The notes beneath the pieces were generated by a model that worked only from the letters and a program-made list of their open reading frames with translations, was not told the origin of the DNA and made no database searches. Shown here in pieces: positions 26,532 through 35,688 of a stretch of DNA of 64,000 nt; the stretch's first letter is position 1, and every line of letters begins with the position of its first letter. The DNA is from Lysobacterales bacterium (GTDB taxonomy: Bacteria > Pseudomonadota > Gammaproteobacteria > Xanthomonadales > BPKI01), in the NCBI GenBank assembly GCA_026005055.1, contig BPKI01000001.1, positions 1-64,000 on the forward strand, written 5' to 3'. A program made the position numbers and the translations under genes.

Positions 26532-27044
26532 ATGCTCGGATTCTTCCTTCGTTTTTGCGTCCTGCTCGCCATCATGTTCACCGCACGCGTGCTCAAGCCC
26601 GTGCAGGAATGGGTGACGATCCCCTTCACGGCGCTGCTCGCGGATGTGAGCGCGATGATCATCAAAGCCTTCGACAGCGAAGTCGCCTCCCATGGCGTGA
26701 TCATCTACAGCACCACCAAGCCCTGGGCGGTGGAGATCGCCGCCGGCTGCGATGGCATCGAGGGCCTCATCATCCTCTTTTCGGGGATCCTCGCCTTTCC
26801 CGCGCCCTGGCGCTATCGCCTGATCGGGATGCTGATCGGCTTCGTGGCCGTGCAGGGGCTCAATCTGGTGCGCATCATCAGCCTCTACTACCTTGGCCAG
26901 TGGAGCGAGACCGCCTTCGAGTGGTTCCATCTCTATCTCTGGCAGGCGCTCATCATCCTCGATGCCATGGTGGTCTGGCTGCTTTGGCTGCGCTATCTGC
27001 CGCGCAAACCCCGATCCACCTCCACCGCCCCGGCCACCGCGTGA
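26532..27044 (+). CDS. xrtH: Exosortase H-type transpeptidase-like membrane protease
   Basis: Exosortases cut C-terminally tagged proteins at the membrane; XrtH is the subgroup linked to IPTLxxWG-type tails. The 170-residue protein has about five helices and the exosortase catalytic triad: Cys73 in EIAAGCDGIEG, Arg114 in NLVRIISLYYLGQW, and His133 in EWFHLYLWQAL. The LAFPAPWRYRLIG block (about 88-100) and the tryptophan-rich end fit XrtH. Start choice is uncertain: an upstream ATG at 26493 lies in the aroK promoter region, and none has a clear ribosome-binding site. No IPTLxxWG protein is in the window, so substrates must be elsewhere. Confidence 0.86.
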   Translation: MLGFFLRFCVLLAIMFTARVLKPVQEWVTIPFTALLADVSAMIIKAFDSEVASHGVIIYSTTKPWAVEIAAGCDGIEGLIILFSGILAFPAPWRYRLIGMLIGFVAVQGLNLVRIISLYYLGQWSETAFEWFHLYLWQALIILDAMVVWLLWLRYLPRKPRSTSTAPATA

Positions 27045-27901
27045 ACACCCCTCCCGTCGCGCTGATCGCCGGCTGCGGCGAGCTCGGAACCCTCGTCGGA
27101 GAGCGACTCGCTGCGCGCAATTGGCGGGTCGTCGGCCTGCGCCGCCGGCCGCAGGGCTTGCCGCCTTCGATCGAGCCGCTCGCCGCTGACCTGGTGACGG
27201 GGGAGGGACTCGAGCGATTGCCTTGCCCACTCGAGGCGGTCGTGTTCTCGGCGGCGCCCCTGGTGCGCACCCCGGAAAGCTACCGAGAAACCTATCTCAC
27301 CGGCTCGCGCAAGCTCCTCGATGCGCTCGCCGAGCGCGCGATCCATCCGCGACGCGCCCTCTTCGTCTCCTCCACCTCGGTCTATGGCGACCTCGGCGGC
27401 GCTTGGGCCGACGAGGACACGCCGCCGCGGCCCGACTCCTTCCAAGGCGAAGTCATGCTCGCTGCGGAAGCGCTTTGGCGAGAGCGACTCCCGCAGAGCA
27501 TCCTCGCCCGCCTCTCCGGCCTCTACGGGCCGCGCCGGCGCTGGCTGATCCAACGCCTGCACGAGCCCAATCCGGTCTGCCGCCGCGGGGTGTTCACCAA
27601 CCGCATCCACATCGATGATGCGGCCGATGCCATCGTTCACCTCCTCGAACTCCGCGAGCCGCAGGCGCTCTACGTGCTGAGCGACGACGCCCCCTCCCCG
27701 GAATGCGAGGTGATGAACTGGCTCGCCGATCAGCTCGGCCGCCCGCGGCCCGCCGTTGATGAACTGGGGGGACGTCTTCCCGCCGCGAACAAGCGGCTGC
27801 GCAACCACCGGCTGCGTTCGAGCGGCTTCGTCCTGCGCTACCCCAGCTACCGCGAGGGCTACGCCGCCATTCTTCGCGACAATCCCGGCGCGGCCGTCTG
27901 A
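27041..27901 (+). CDS. NAD(P)-dependent epimerase/reductase family protein (YeeZ-like)
   Basis: The 286-residue protein belongs to the extended short-chain dehydrogenase superfamily: nucleotide-binding IAGCGELGTLVGERLAARNW near residue 9, VFVSSTSVYGD-like block FVSSTSVYGDLGG near 107, and the NRIHIDDAADAIVHLL segment near 187. The classical YxxxK is not obvious, as in YeeZ-type members whose reaction is unknown. A GTG start at 27041 overlaps the exosortase stop (GTGA), so the two are translationally coupled, though a functional link is unproven. Confidence 0.82.
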   Translation: MNTPPVALIAGCGELGTLVGERLAARNWRVVGLRRRPQGLPPSIEPLAADLVTGEGLERLPCPLEAVVFSAAPLVRTPESYRETYLTGSRKLLDALAERAIHPRRALFVSSTSVYGDLGGAWADEDTPPRPDSFQGEVMLAAEALWRERLPQSILARLSGLYGPRRRWLIQRLHEPNPVCRRGVFTNRIHIDDAADAIVHLLELREPQALYVLSDDAPSPECEVMNWLADQLGRPRPAVDELGGRLPAANKRLRNHRLRSSGFVLRYPSYREGYAAILRDNPGAAV

Positions 27902-27957
27902 CCCTACTCGTCACAATTGCTACAATGCGGCGGTCCCCACATGTGCGGGAGGGGGGC

Positions 27958-28161
27958 GTGAGCGTCGTCAAGTTCATCGAGATTTCGGCCTCTTCCGAAG
28001 AGAGCATCGAGGCAGCGGTTCAGTCCGGATTGGCGAAGGTCGCCCGAACGGTTCGCCACATCTGCGGGGCTTGGATCAACGACATCAAGGTGGTGACCCA
28101 TCCCGACGGCCGCATACGGGAATGGCGAGTCAACATGCGAGTGAGCTTCGAAGTCGATTGA
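27958..28161 (+). CDS. Dodecin family flavin-binding protein
   Basis: Dodecins are about 70-residue proteins that form hollow dodecamers storing flavin or related ligands. This 67-residue protein matches throughout: VVKFIEISASSEESIEAAV near the start, GLAKVARTVRHICGAWI near 26 with the Trp that stacks on flavin, and the RVNMRVSFEVD end. The GTG at 27958 follows GGGAGGGG; upstream extension would exceed family length. It precedes the response regulator by 16 bp. Confidence 0.93.
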   Translation: MSVVKFIEISASSEESIEAAVQSGLAKVARTVRHICGAWINDIKVVTHPDGRIREWRVNMRVSFEVD

Positions 28162-28177
28162 GGCGGAAGACACCGTG

Positions 28178-28927
28178 ATGCGCGCACCATCCGAAGACGA
28201 TTCCGGCGGCTCGGGCACCCTGCGCCGAGGATCGAAAGCTCCGATCCGCGTCGGTCTCTTGGAGGACGATCCCGACCAGGGGCGGCTTTATCAGCTCTGG
28301 CTCGAAAGCGCCGGCTATCGCGCCCGCTTGTTCCCCGATGCGGCGAGCTTCCGCCGGCATCTCGCCGACGAGCCCCTCGACATCGCACTCGTCGATTGGG
28401 AACTGCCCGACTCCAGCGGTCTTGAAGTGCTGGACTGGCTCAGGGAAAGCCCGGAGCACGGCCTGCCCGTCATCTTCATCACCGTGCGCGACCGCGAGAG
28501 CGACATCGTCACCGCCCTTCGCCGCGGCGCCGACGACTACCTGATCAAGCCATTGCGCCAGGGCGAGCTCTTGGCGCGGATCGGTGCCGTGCTCCGGCGC
28601 AGCGCGGCCAACGGCGAGGTCGATTCACCCACCGAGTTCGGCCCCTACGTCCTCGATGCCGCGCACAAGCGGGTGCTCCTCGATGGCCGTGAGATCGCGC
28701 TCACTCAGCGCGAATACGAGCTCGCCGCCTACCTCTTCCGCCGGCGCGGCCGCATCGTCAGCCGCGAGGCGCTGCTCGCCGACGTCTGGAAGATGCCGAC
28801 CGACGTGCCCACGCGGACGATCGACACGCACATGAGCAGGCTGAGGCGCAAGCTCGAACTCTCCGGCGAGCATGGCTGGCGGCTGAGCGCCATCTATCAG
28901 CATGGCTACCGGCTGGAGCCCGGCTGA
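28178..28927 (+). CDS. OmpR-family response regulator
   Basis: The 249-residue two-domain regulator has a receiver domain (about 24-137) with acidic LLEDDPD, phospho-acceptor Asp73 in ALVDWELPD, and Lys124 in DDYLIKPL. The C-terminal winged-helix DNA-binding domain runs from about 150 (LTQREYELAAYLFRRRGRIVSREALL, RTIDTHMSRLRRKL). No histidine kinase gene is next to it, so it is an orphan here. Start may be ATG 28178 or the preceding GTG 28175. It lies upstream of tRNA-Asn. Confidence 0.93.
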   Translation: MRAPSEDDSGGSGTLRRGSKAPIRVGLLEDDPDQGRLYQLWLESAGYRARLFPDAASFRRHLADEPLDIALVDWELPDSSGLEVLDWLRESPEHGLPVIFITVRDRESDIVTALRRGADDYLIKPLRQGELLARIGAVLRRSAANGEVDSPTEFGPYVLDAAHKRVLLDGREIALTQREYELAAYLFRRRGRIVSREALLADVWKMPTDVPTRTIDTHMSRLRRKLELSGEHGWRLSAIYQHGYRLEPG

Positions 28928-28981
28928 TTCCGCGTTGACGAATGCGGGCTTGCTCGCGATAATCCCGCGTCTGCGATCGGT

Positions 28982-29058
28982 TCCCGAGTAGCTCAGCCGG
29001 TTAGAGCAACTGACTGTTAATCAGTGGGTCGGGGGTTCGAGTCCCTCCTCGGGAGCCA
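28982..29058 (+). tRNA. tRNA-Asn (GTT)
   Basis: A complete cloverleaf can be drawn: acceptor TCCCGAG/CTCGGGA, D arm GCTC/GAGC, anticodon stem ACTGA/TCAGT with anticodon GTT at 29016-29018, T arm with loop TTCGAGT, and an encoded 3' CCA at 29056-29058. The total length is 77 nt. It stands alone between the response regulator gene and the opposing TMEM43-like gene. Confidence 0.98.
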
Positions 29059-29366
29059 CTTCCTTCCCATCGCGCTCATCCCGCCGCAGCGCGCCTGCTT
29101 GGCCGTGGTGTACCTAGAACGTCTTGGTACGCGACCGCCAAAAGTGCAGTCTTCTCGCGACTTCGCCCCGGAAGGATGAGCGCCTCGATGAGGCGCGCAG
29201 CCTCAGAGCGCATGCTCGCCCGCCATCGAAGCACACAAAAAGGCGATGCTCCTCATCCCCGGGCCCGGCAGTCGGCCGCCGATCGCCCGCCGGCGAGGAG
29301 GATTGCGAAGCCCCGACACTCCACCCGCGAGCCCCGCCAGGACGCAAAGGTTCGGGAGCGATCGGC
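29059..29366. other. 308-bp intergenic stretch between tRNA-Asn and the TMEM43-like gene
   Basis: I see no convincing gene or RNA. Minus-strand translations of this stretch do not resemble the C-terminal membrane part expected for a full TMEM43 protein. No repeat of the tRNA 3' end was noticed. Confidence 0.45.
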
Positions 29367-30098
29367 TCAGCGCAAGGGGCGCGGATCGGCCCGTGGTTCG
29401 AGGCGACCGCCACGCGCCACGGCCTCGATCTCGACGGAGAGTGGCGGGACGACGAGATAGCGGATACGCAAATCCCCGATCGATGGCCGACCCGGATCGG
29501 CGGCGGTATGGAGCTCGCCTTCGTGAATCGTGAAGGAGGCGGCCAGATTTTCCGGCAGCCAGCGGCCATCGAAACGAATCGGCGAAGCCTTCGCGGCGAG
29601 CGCGTCGACGATCTCGGCGGGAACCAAGTAGGCGCCGAGCCGGACCCGCGCCGGTCGGAAGCGCTCGGAAGAAAAGGGCATGCGCTCGGGGTTGGTATGC
29701 TCGGCGGGCTGCGCGAAGGATCCCGAATCGATCCGCTCAGGCGCCCAGCGCGGCACGTAGCGCACCCCACCCTCGCGGGTGCGCTCCTCATGCCACTGCC
29801 ACATCGCCACCTCCCGCAAGAGCAGCAGCCCCTCGGCCCTCGCGCCGAAGATCGGATCGACGAGTTCCCCTTCTCCGCGGAGGAGGCCACGGGCGAGCAC
29901 CCGCCGCCCTTCGAGCGAGGGTTCGACGCGCACCGCATCGAGCACCACGAGCCGCTCGGGCGCGGCGATCGCCCGCCGATGTCGCTCGTGCTCGCGCCAG
30001 TGATAGACCAGCACGATTAGGACGCCGACGAGGAAGACGGCGAGGGCCAGCGGAAGCGGGCGCAACGACCGAGGGCGGCGTCGGCGGCGTCTCGCCAT
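29367..30098 (-). CDS. TMEM43-like membrane protein, short or C-terminally truncated
   Basis: The 243-residue protein has a very basic N-terminus (RRRRRRPRSLR), one helix (about 15-35) and TMEM43-type blocks: LVVLDAVRVEPSLEGRRVLARG near residue 50, DPIFGARAEGLLLLREVAMWQW near 81, WAPERIDSGSFAQPAEHTNP near 118 and a RARVRLGAYLV-like block near 149. As I recall the family, these proteins usually continue with several C-terminal helices, which are missing here. The frame stops 308 bp from tRNA-Asn. The gene closes the operon that starts at coaD. Function unknown. Confidence 0.72.
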   Translation of the reverse strand: MARRRRRRPRSLRPLPLALAVFLVGVLIVLVYHWREHERHRRAIAAPERLVVLDAVRVEPSLEGRRVLARGLLRGEGELVDPIFGARAEGLLLLREVAMWQWHEERTREGGVRYVPRWAPERIDSGSFAQPAEHTNPERMPFSSERFRPARVRLGAYLVPAEIVDALAAKASPIRFDGRWLPENLAASFTIHEGELHTAADPGRPSIGDLRIRYLVVPPLSVEIEAVARGGRLEPRADPRPLR

Positions 30099-30104
30099 CG
30101 GCGC

Positions 30105-30512
30105 TCAGTCGCGGATCTCGATGCTCTCCGCAACGATGCGGAACTCACGCAGGATCGGCTCGCCGCCGCCGTCCTCCTCGGCGAGATGACGCGCCTGCTT
30201 GTCGTCCACCTCGACCTCGGAAAGCGCGCCATACACCACGGCCCGGCCGCTCGCCTCCTTCGGCACGAAGAACTGGTGCTTGGTCATGACCCGCGCCCAG
30301 CGCCCATCCTCTTCCAGAATGAGCCAGCAGCCCTTGCTCTGGCAGACCTTGGCGATGCGACCCTCGAACTTCGCCGGCATCGCGTGAGCGCCAGGCTCGG
30401 CGAGCGCTCGCGCGATGGAGACGGGCTCGCCTTCGGGCATCGGCTTGCCGTAGACGCTCACGCCCCCGAAAAGGGCGCTTGCGAGGATACTCGTGAGGAA
30501 TGCGGTGCTCAT
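30105..30512 (-). CDS. DUF4920 family periplasmic protein
   Basis: The 135-residue protein has an N-terminal signal-like helix (about 1-20) and a compact domain with AKFEGRIAKVCQSKGCWLILEEDGRWARV near residue 48 and the KHQFFVPKEASGRAVVYG block near 78, matching DUF4920. The two cysteines in VCQSKGCW are typical of the family and may bind metal or form a disulfide. It lies between the beta-lactamase-fold gene and the TMEM43-like gene with gaps of 24 and 6 bp. Confidence 0.86.
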   Translation of the reverse strand: MSTAFLTSILASALFGGVSVYGKPMPEGEPVSIARALAEPGAHAMPAKFEGRIAKVCQSKGCWLILEEDGRWARVMTKHQFFVPKEASGRAVVYGALSEVEVDDKQARHLAEEDGGGEPILREFRIVAESIEIRD

Positions 30513-30536
30513 GTCGCTCGGGTCTCCATAGAGGGC

Positions 30537-31400
30537 TCAATGCAGCGCTTCCCCGACCAGCTCGGGCCGTTCCTCGGCGGTTGTGAAGCGACCCTGCGCA
30601 TCGCGGCAGACGCGCGCGACCGCGCAGCCGGGGTCATGGGTGAAGAACAGGCGGATACCCTGCTCGAGCGCTCTTTCGAGCAGGAGGCGCTTTTCGTCGA
30701 TCAGGCCTTCGGGGAAGCGGTCGTAGCCCATCGTGACGGGCAGATGCACCCAAGGCCGTCCCGGGATGAGATCGGCGCAGAAAATCAAGCCTCCGCTGCC
30801 CCCGATCTCGGCGAGGAGCATCCCAGGGGTGTGCCCATCGCTGCGGTGGAAGCGCACCGCCGTACCGAGTGACGGTGCATAGTCCCCCTCGACGAGCTCG
30901 AGTCGGCCGCTCTCCTCGAGCAGGCGCGGGAGCTCGGGAATGAAGCTCGCTCGATCGCGGGGATGCGGATTCTTCGCTCGGGCGAAGGCCTCCCGACCGA
31001 CGATGAAACGCGCGTGCGGGAAGAGCAGGCGCGGCGGCTCGCCCGCCGCCCAGCGGGCGAGAAGCCCGCCGGCGTGATCGAAATGGAGATGCGAGAGCAC
31101 CACGGCATCGATGTCGGCGTCGGTAAGACCTAAGGAAGCCAAGGAATCGAGGAGCACGTGGCGTTCTTCGAGGACGCCATAGCGCTGTCTCAGTTCGGGG
31201 GCGAAGAAAGCGCCGATGCCGGTCTCGAAGAGCACCCGCTGGCCGGCAAGGTCCTGCACCAGCAGTGCTCGGCAGGCGAGCAGGATGCGGTTTTGCTCAT
31301 CGGGCTCCACCCAGCGCGACCACAGCGCCTTCGGCACATTGCCGAACATCGCCCCGCCGTCGAGGCGCTGTGAGTTGCCGAGCACCGACCAAAGACGCAT
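30537..31400 (-). CDS. Metallo-beta-lactamase fold hydrolase
   Basis: The 287-residue protein has the metal-binding signature [10 protein letters not shown] near residue 103, a downstream His in [10 protein letters not shown] near 189, Asp in FCADLIPG near 208, and a last His in FFTHDPGCA near 255. It resembles AHL-lactonase-like or general MBL-fold hydrolases, but the substrate cannot be told from sequence. It begins 5 bp after the CpcT-like gene stop. Confidence 0.9.
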   Translation of the reverse strand: MRLWSVLGNSQRLDGGAMFGNVPKALWSRWVEPDEQNRILLACRALLVQDLAGQRVLFETGIGAFFAPELRQRYGVLEERHVLLDSLASLGLTDADIDAVVLSHLHFDHAGGLLARWAAGEPPRLLFPHARFIVGREAFARAKNPHPRDRASFIPELPRLLEESGRLELVEGDYAPSLGTAVRFHRSDGHTPGMLLAEIGGSGGLIFCADLIPGRPWVHLPVTMGYDRFPEGLIDEKRLLLERALEQGIRLFFTHDPGCAVARVCRDAQGRFTTAEERPELVGEALH

Positions 31401-31405
31401 GGGAA

Positions 31406-31993
31406 TCAGTCTAAGGCAGCGCGGATCCCCGCGCCTCGGCTGCGCCGGAAGCGCAGAGCACCCTCGGGCGGCAGCCGCTCGGGCGCCTGTTCGCCGAGAC
31501 GCCAGGTTTCGGCGTACTCGAAGCCATCGGTCTCGATCCGCCACTCGAGCGCGAGCTCGCCCTCCGCCTCGGCTTCGCCGAAGCGGCAGCGTCCGGGCTC
31601 GAGCTCGATCCGAAGCGCCCCCTCCTCGGAGGCGACCGGAACCCGACAGGATTCCGGAAGACGGCGCAGATCGGCATCGCTCAGCGCGGCCTGCAGCAAG
31701 GGTCGCTCGTCGAGCGCCGCGAATTCGGCCGCATCGCGGAACAGCACGATCTCCAGCCGCTCTCCGCCCTCGTCCCGATGGACCTTGAGCAACCGACGCC
31801 GAAGCGCCCGCCCCTCGCCATCTCGCCATTCGAGGAACAGGACCTCACCGAGGGCAGGCAGCTGCAAGAGGCGGTGCCGGGCGAGAATCCCGCCCTCGGC
31901 TTCGAAATCGCCCGCCAATCGGGCGAGGGTCGTTTCGCCGCCGGTCGGCGTCGCCGACCCGGCGAGAATCAGGATCAGGAGTCCGCTGATCAT
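31406..31993 (-). CDS. CpcT/CpeT-like protein
   Basis: The 195-residue protein has a short hydrophobic, probably secretory N-terminus ([11 protein letters not shown]) and one domain whose block order resembles the CpcT/CpeT bilin-lyase family: [13 protein letters not shown] near residue 24, [10 protein letters not shown] near 65, a CRVPV cysteine near 115, and [12 protein letters not shown] near 158. In cyanobacteria these attach bilins to phycobiliproteins. Relatives in non-phototrophs are uncharacterised, and no phycobiliprotein exists here. Assignment is by pattern only. The ATG at 31993 overlaps the ggt stop. Confidence 0.55.
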   Translation of the reverse strand: MISGLLILILAGSATPTGGETTLARLAGDFEAEGGILARHRLLQLPALGEVLFLEWRDGEGRALRRRLLKVHRDEGGERLEIVLFRDAAEFAALDERPLLQAALSDADLRRLPESCRVPVASEEGALRIELEPGRCRFGEAEAEGELALEWRIETDGFEYAETWRLGEQAPERLPPEGALRFRRSRGAGIRAALD

Positions 31994-33708
31994 CGCTTCA
32001 CCTCGGCATCGGTCACGGTTTCCACCCGCGCGGCCCCTTCCGCGGCCCAGCGCGGATCGCTCGCCGCCTCGAGTCGGCCGACACTGCGATCCCAGATCGC
32101 GATCTGGAGATTCCCCCAGCGGCGCGATTCCACCGCCACGCGATGGCCGCGCCGGCGCAACTCCGCGAGCATCGGCTCCTCGATCGCGCCCTCTTCGGCA
32201 ATCAGCACGTCGGGAAGGAACTGATGATGCACCCGAGGCCGGGCGGCGACCTCGGCTGCGGAGCGCCCTTCGAGAACGTCGAGCACCGCGAGCATGACCA
32301 TGCTCACGATCCGGCTGCCACCTGGCGTACCGAGCGCCGCCGTGCGTTCCCCTGTGATCACGATGGTCGGCGTCATCGACGAGACCATGCGCTTGCCCGG
32401 AGCCGGAGCATTCGGCGAGGTCCCGACCAGGCCGTAGGCATTGCCCTGCCCCTCGGCCAGGGCGAAATCGTCCATCTCGTTGTTGAGCAGGATCCCGGTA
32501 CCGGGCACGACGATGCCCGCACCGAAGGGGAGATTGATGGTCTGGGTGACGGCGGCGATGTTCCCCTCGGCATCGATGATCGAGAAATGCGTGGTATCGC
32601 TGCCCTCCACGGGCTCGCCGCCACCGGGAAGCCAAGCGCTCTGACTCGCCCGGTCGAGTCGGATCGAAGCCGCGAGCCCCGCGCCGTAGGCCGGATCGCT
32701 GAGCAAGTCGAGCGGCACCGGAACGAAATCCGGGTCGCCGAGATGGGCCGCGCGATCGCGGAAGACCCGCCGCCACGTCTCGGCGAGCAGATGAACCCGA
32801 TCCGTCGGCGAGAGCTCGCGCCAGCGGAAGCGTTCCAGAATGGCGAGGCCCGTGGCCAGCGCCACGCCGCCCGCCGAGGGGGGCGGGGCGGTGAGGATCA
32901 CCGCCCCTTCTCGCCGAATGAGGAGAGGCTCGCGCTCGCGCAAGCGATAAGAGGCGAGGTCCTGCGCCGTCCAAATCCCGCCCAGGCGGCGAACTTCCGA
33001 TGCCATCCGCTCGGCGAAGGCGCCGCGGTAGAAAAACCCGGCGCCTTCGCTGGCGAGCCGCTCGAGCACCACCGAAAGTTCCGGCTGGCGGAGAACCCAA
33101 CCCCCCTTCGGAACCTCCCCGTGCTCGAGGAAGATCCGCGCCGCCTCCGGATCGCGGCGCAGGACCGCAAGCCTCGCCTGCGCGAGATGCCGGTACTTCT
33201 CATCCACGGCGAAGCCTTCGCGAGCGAGGCGGATGGCAGGGGCCAGAGAGCGCGACAGGGGGAGCCGGCCGTGCTCGCGCGCCAGATGCTCCAGCGCCGC
33301 CGGCAGTCCAGGGATGCCGGCCGCGAGTGCGCTGTTCAAGGCCTTCTCCCGGTCCAGGCGGCCATCCGCCGCCAGGAACAGCTCGGCACGTGCGCCGGCA
33401 GGAGAGGTCTCCCGGGCATCGAGGAACCCGCTGCGGCCATCGGCGTGGCGAAGCAGGAAGAAGCCGCCACCGCCCAGGCCCGAGCTCGAGGGCTCGACCA
33501 CCGCCAAAGCGGCACTCACCGCCACCGCGGCATCGAAGGCGTTGCCTCCCGCGCGCAGCACCTCGAAACCGGCTTCGGTGGCGAGCGGATGGGCGCTGGC
33601 GATCGCCGCCTCTCCCGGCGAGGCTCCTCGCGCCGGAGCGAGGACGAGCAGGAGGAGGCACAGGCCGACCTTCAGCCGCAGGCCATGTCCAAGACGGTCT
33701 GCCCTCAT
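31990..33708 (-). CDS. ggt: Gamma-glutamyltransferase
   Basis: GGT is a periplasmic Ntn-hydrolase that cleaves or transfers the gamma-glutamyl group of glutathione. The 572-residue precursor has a signal peptide (about 12-29), ASAHPLATEAGFEVLRAGGNAFDAAVA near residue 37, and the autoprocessing nucleophile Thr372 in GSDTTHFSIID that becomes the N-terminus of the small subunit. PGKRMVSSMTPTIV near 424 and LGTPGGSRIVSMV near 447 are family signatures. It overlaps ferredoxin upstream and the CpcT-like gene downstream (ATGA each). Confidence 0.95.
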   Translation of the reverse strand: MRADRLGHGLRLKVGLCLLLLVLAPARGASPGEAAIASAHPLATEAGFEVLRAGGNAFDAAVAVSAALAVVEPSSSGLGGGGFFLLRHADGRSGFLDARETSPAGARAELFLAADGRLDREKALNSALAAGIPGLPAALEHLAREHGRLPLSRSLAPAIRLAREGFAVDEKYRHLAQARLAVLRRDPEAARIFLEHGEVPKGGWVLRQPELSVVLERLASEGAGFFYRGAFAERMASEVRRLGGIWTAQDLASYRLREREPLLIRREGAVILTAPPPSAGGVALATGLAILERFRWRELSPTDRVHLLAETWRRVFRDRAAHLGDPDFVPVPLDLLSDPAYGAGLAASIRLDRASQSAWLPGGGEPVEGSDTTHFSIIDAEGNIAAVTQTINLPFGAGIVVPGTGILLNNEMDDFALAEGQGNAYGLVGTSPNAPAPGKRMVSSMTPTIVITGERTAALGTPGGSRIVSMVMLAVLDVLEGRSAAEVAARPRVHHQFLPDVLIAEEGAIEEPMLAELRRRGHRVAVESRRWGNLQIAIWDRSVGRLEAASDPRWAAEGAARVETVTDAEVKR

Positions 33709-33962
33709 CCGGCACGCTCCGACGTCAGCCGCTGGTATTTGGCCAGCAGCTCTTCCGGACTCTCCCGATGGTCGGGATCGGGCAGACAGCACTCCACCGG
33801 GCAGACGACCTGGCATTGCGGCTCGTCGTAATGCCCGACGCATTCGGTGCAGCGTTCCGGATCGATCTCGTAAATGCGCTCGCCCGGCGAAATGGCTTCG
33901 TTGGGACACGCCGGCGCGCACACGTCGCAGTTGATACAGGCCTCGGTGATACGAAGCGCCAT
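33705..33962 (-). CDS. YfhL-type 2[4Fe-4S] ferredoxin
   Basis: The 85-residue ferredoxin has two cluster motifs, CINCDVCAPACP near residue 9 and CTECVGHYDEPQCQVVCP near 38. The insertion between the second and third Cys of cluster II is typical of Allochromatium/YfhL-type ferredoxins. The start MALRITEACINCD at 33962 fits family length. It follows coaD by 4 bp; a coaD-ferredoxin pair is common in gammaproteobacteria. Confidence 0.95.
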   Translation of the reverse strand: MALRITEACINCDVCAPACPNEAISPGERIYEIDPERCTECVGHYDEPQCQVVCPVECCLPDPDHRESPEELLAKYQRLTSERAG

Positions 33963-33966
33963 GGTC

Positions 33967-34533
<567 letters not shown>

Positions 34534-35661
34534 TCATTCGACGATCTCCACCCCGTCCAAGCCCTGCGAAAGGGTCTGCACGTCGCCGCCCTGAGAGAGC
34601 TTGATGCGCAACCGCACCTCGTTGGCGCTATCGGCGTGCCGGAGCGCGTCCTCGTAGGAGATCTCACCGGCCATGTAAAGCTCGTAGAGGTGCTGATCGA
34701 AGGTCTTCATGCCGAGGTTGGTCGATTCCTTCATGACCTCCTTCAGCTTGTGGACCTCGCCCTCTCGGATGTAATCCTGCACCAACGGGGTGCCGAGCAG
34801 GATTTCCATCGCCACCCGCCGGCCCTTGCCGTCCACGGTCGGGATGAGTTGTTGGGCGACGATGGCCTTGAGGTTGAGGGAAAGGTCCATCAGCAGCTGA
34901 CTGCGCCGGTCCTCGGGGAAGAAGTTGATGATCCGATCGAGCGCCTGATTGGCGTTGTTGGCGTGCAAGGTGCACAAACAGAGGTGGCCAGTCTCGGCGA
35001 ACTGGATCGCGTACTCCATGCCCTCGCGGGTGCGCACCTCGCCGATCATGATCACGTCCGGCGCCTGACGCAGGGCGTTCTTGAGCGCGTTCTCCCAAGA
35101 GTCGGTGTCGATGCCGACCTCGCGCTGGGTGATGATGCAGCCCTCGTGCTTGTGCACGAACTCGATCGGGTCCTCGATGGTGATGATGTGGCCGGTCGAG
35201 TTCTGGTTGCGGTAGCCGATCATCGCCGCGAGCGAGGTCGACTTGCCGGTGCCGGTGGCGCCGACGAAGATGATGATCCCGCGCTTGGTCATCGCCAGCG
35301 TCTTGATGATCGGCGGCAGATTGAGCTCGTCGATGGTCGGGATCCGCGTCTCGATCCGGCGCAGGACCATGCCGACCTGGTTGCGTTGGTAGAAGCAGCT
35401 CACCCGGAAGCGACCCACCCCGGCGACGCCGATCGCGAAGTTGCATTCGTGCGTGCGCTCGAACTCCTCGCGCTGCGCGGGGGTCATGACGCCGAGAACG
35501 AGGTCGCGGCTTTGCTGCGCGGTGAGCGGCTGCTGCGTGATCGGCACGATCCTGCCGTGGACCTTCATGCTGGGCGGAAGACCCGCGGTGATGAACAAGT
35601 CCGAGGCCTTCTTGTGGGCCATCAGCTTGAGGTAGGAAGTGAAATCGGCCGTGCTGCTCAT
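34534..35661 (-). CDS. pilU: Type IV pilus retraction-type ATPase PilU
   Basis: PilU is a PilT-like ATPase that assists pilus retraction. The 375-residue protein has the N-terminal PAS-like domain (YLKLMAHKKASDLFITAGLPPS), Walker A GATGTGKS near residue 133, Asp box HIITIEDPIEFVH near 157, Walker B region PDVIMIGEVRTREGMEYAI near 198, and ETGHLCLCTLHANNANQALDR near 219. The long C-terminal tail (about 30 residues beyond PilT) supports PilU. It follows pilT by 27 bp. Confidence 0.95.
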   Translation of the reverse strand: MSSTADFTSYLKLMAHKKASDLFITAGLPPSMKVHGRIVPITQQPLTAQQSRDLVLGVMTPAQREEFERTHECNFAIGVAGVGRFRVSCFYQRNQVGMVLRRIETRIPTIDELNLPPIIKTLAMTKRGIIIFVGATGTGKSTSLAAMIGYRNQNSTGHIITIEDPIEFVHKHEGCIITQREVGIDTDSWENALKNALRQAPDVIMIGEVRTREGMEYAIQFAETGHLCLCTLHANNANQALDRIINFFPEDRRSQLLMDLSLNLKAIVAQQLIPTVDGKGRRVAMEILLGTPLVQDYIREGEVHKLKEVMKESTNLGMKTFDQHLYELYMAGEISYEDALRHADSANEVRLRIKLSQGGDVQTLSQGLDGVEIVE

Positions 35662-35688
35662 GACGAGCCTCGTCGCGCCTTCGGCGCG

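Noticed and set aside
29059-29366. A tRNA-linked integrated element
   Set aside because: No integrase gene, no duplicate of the tRNA 3' end and no phage-like genes were found nearby.
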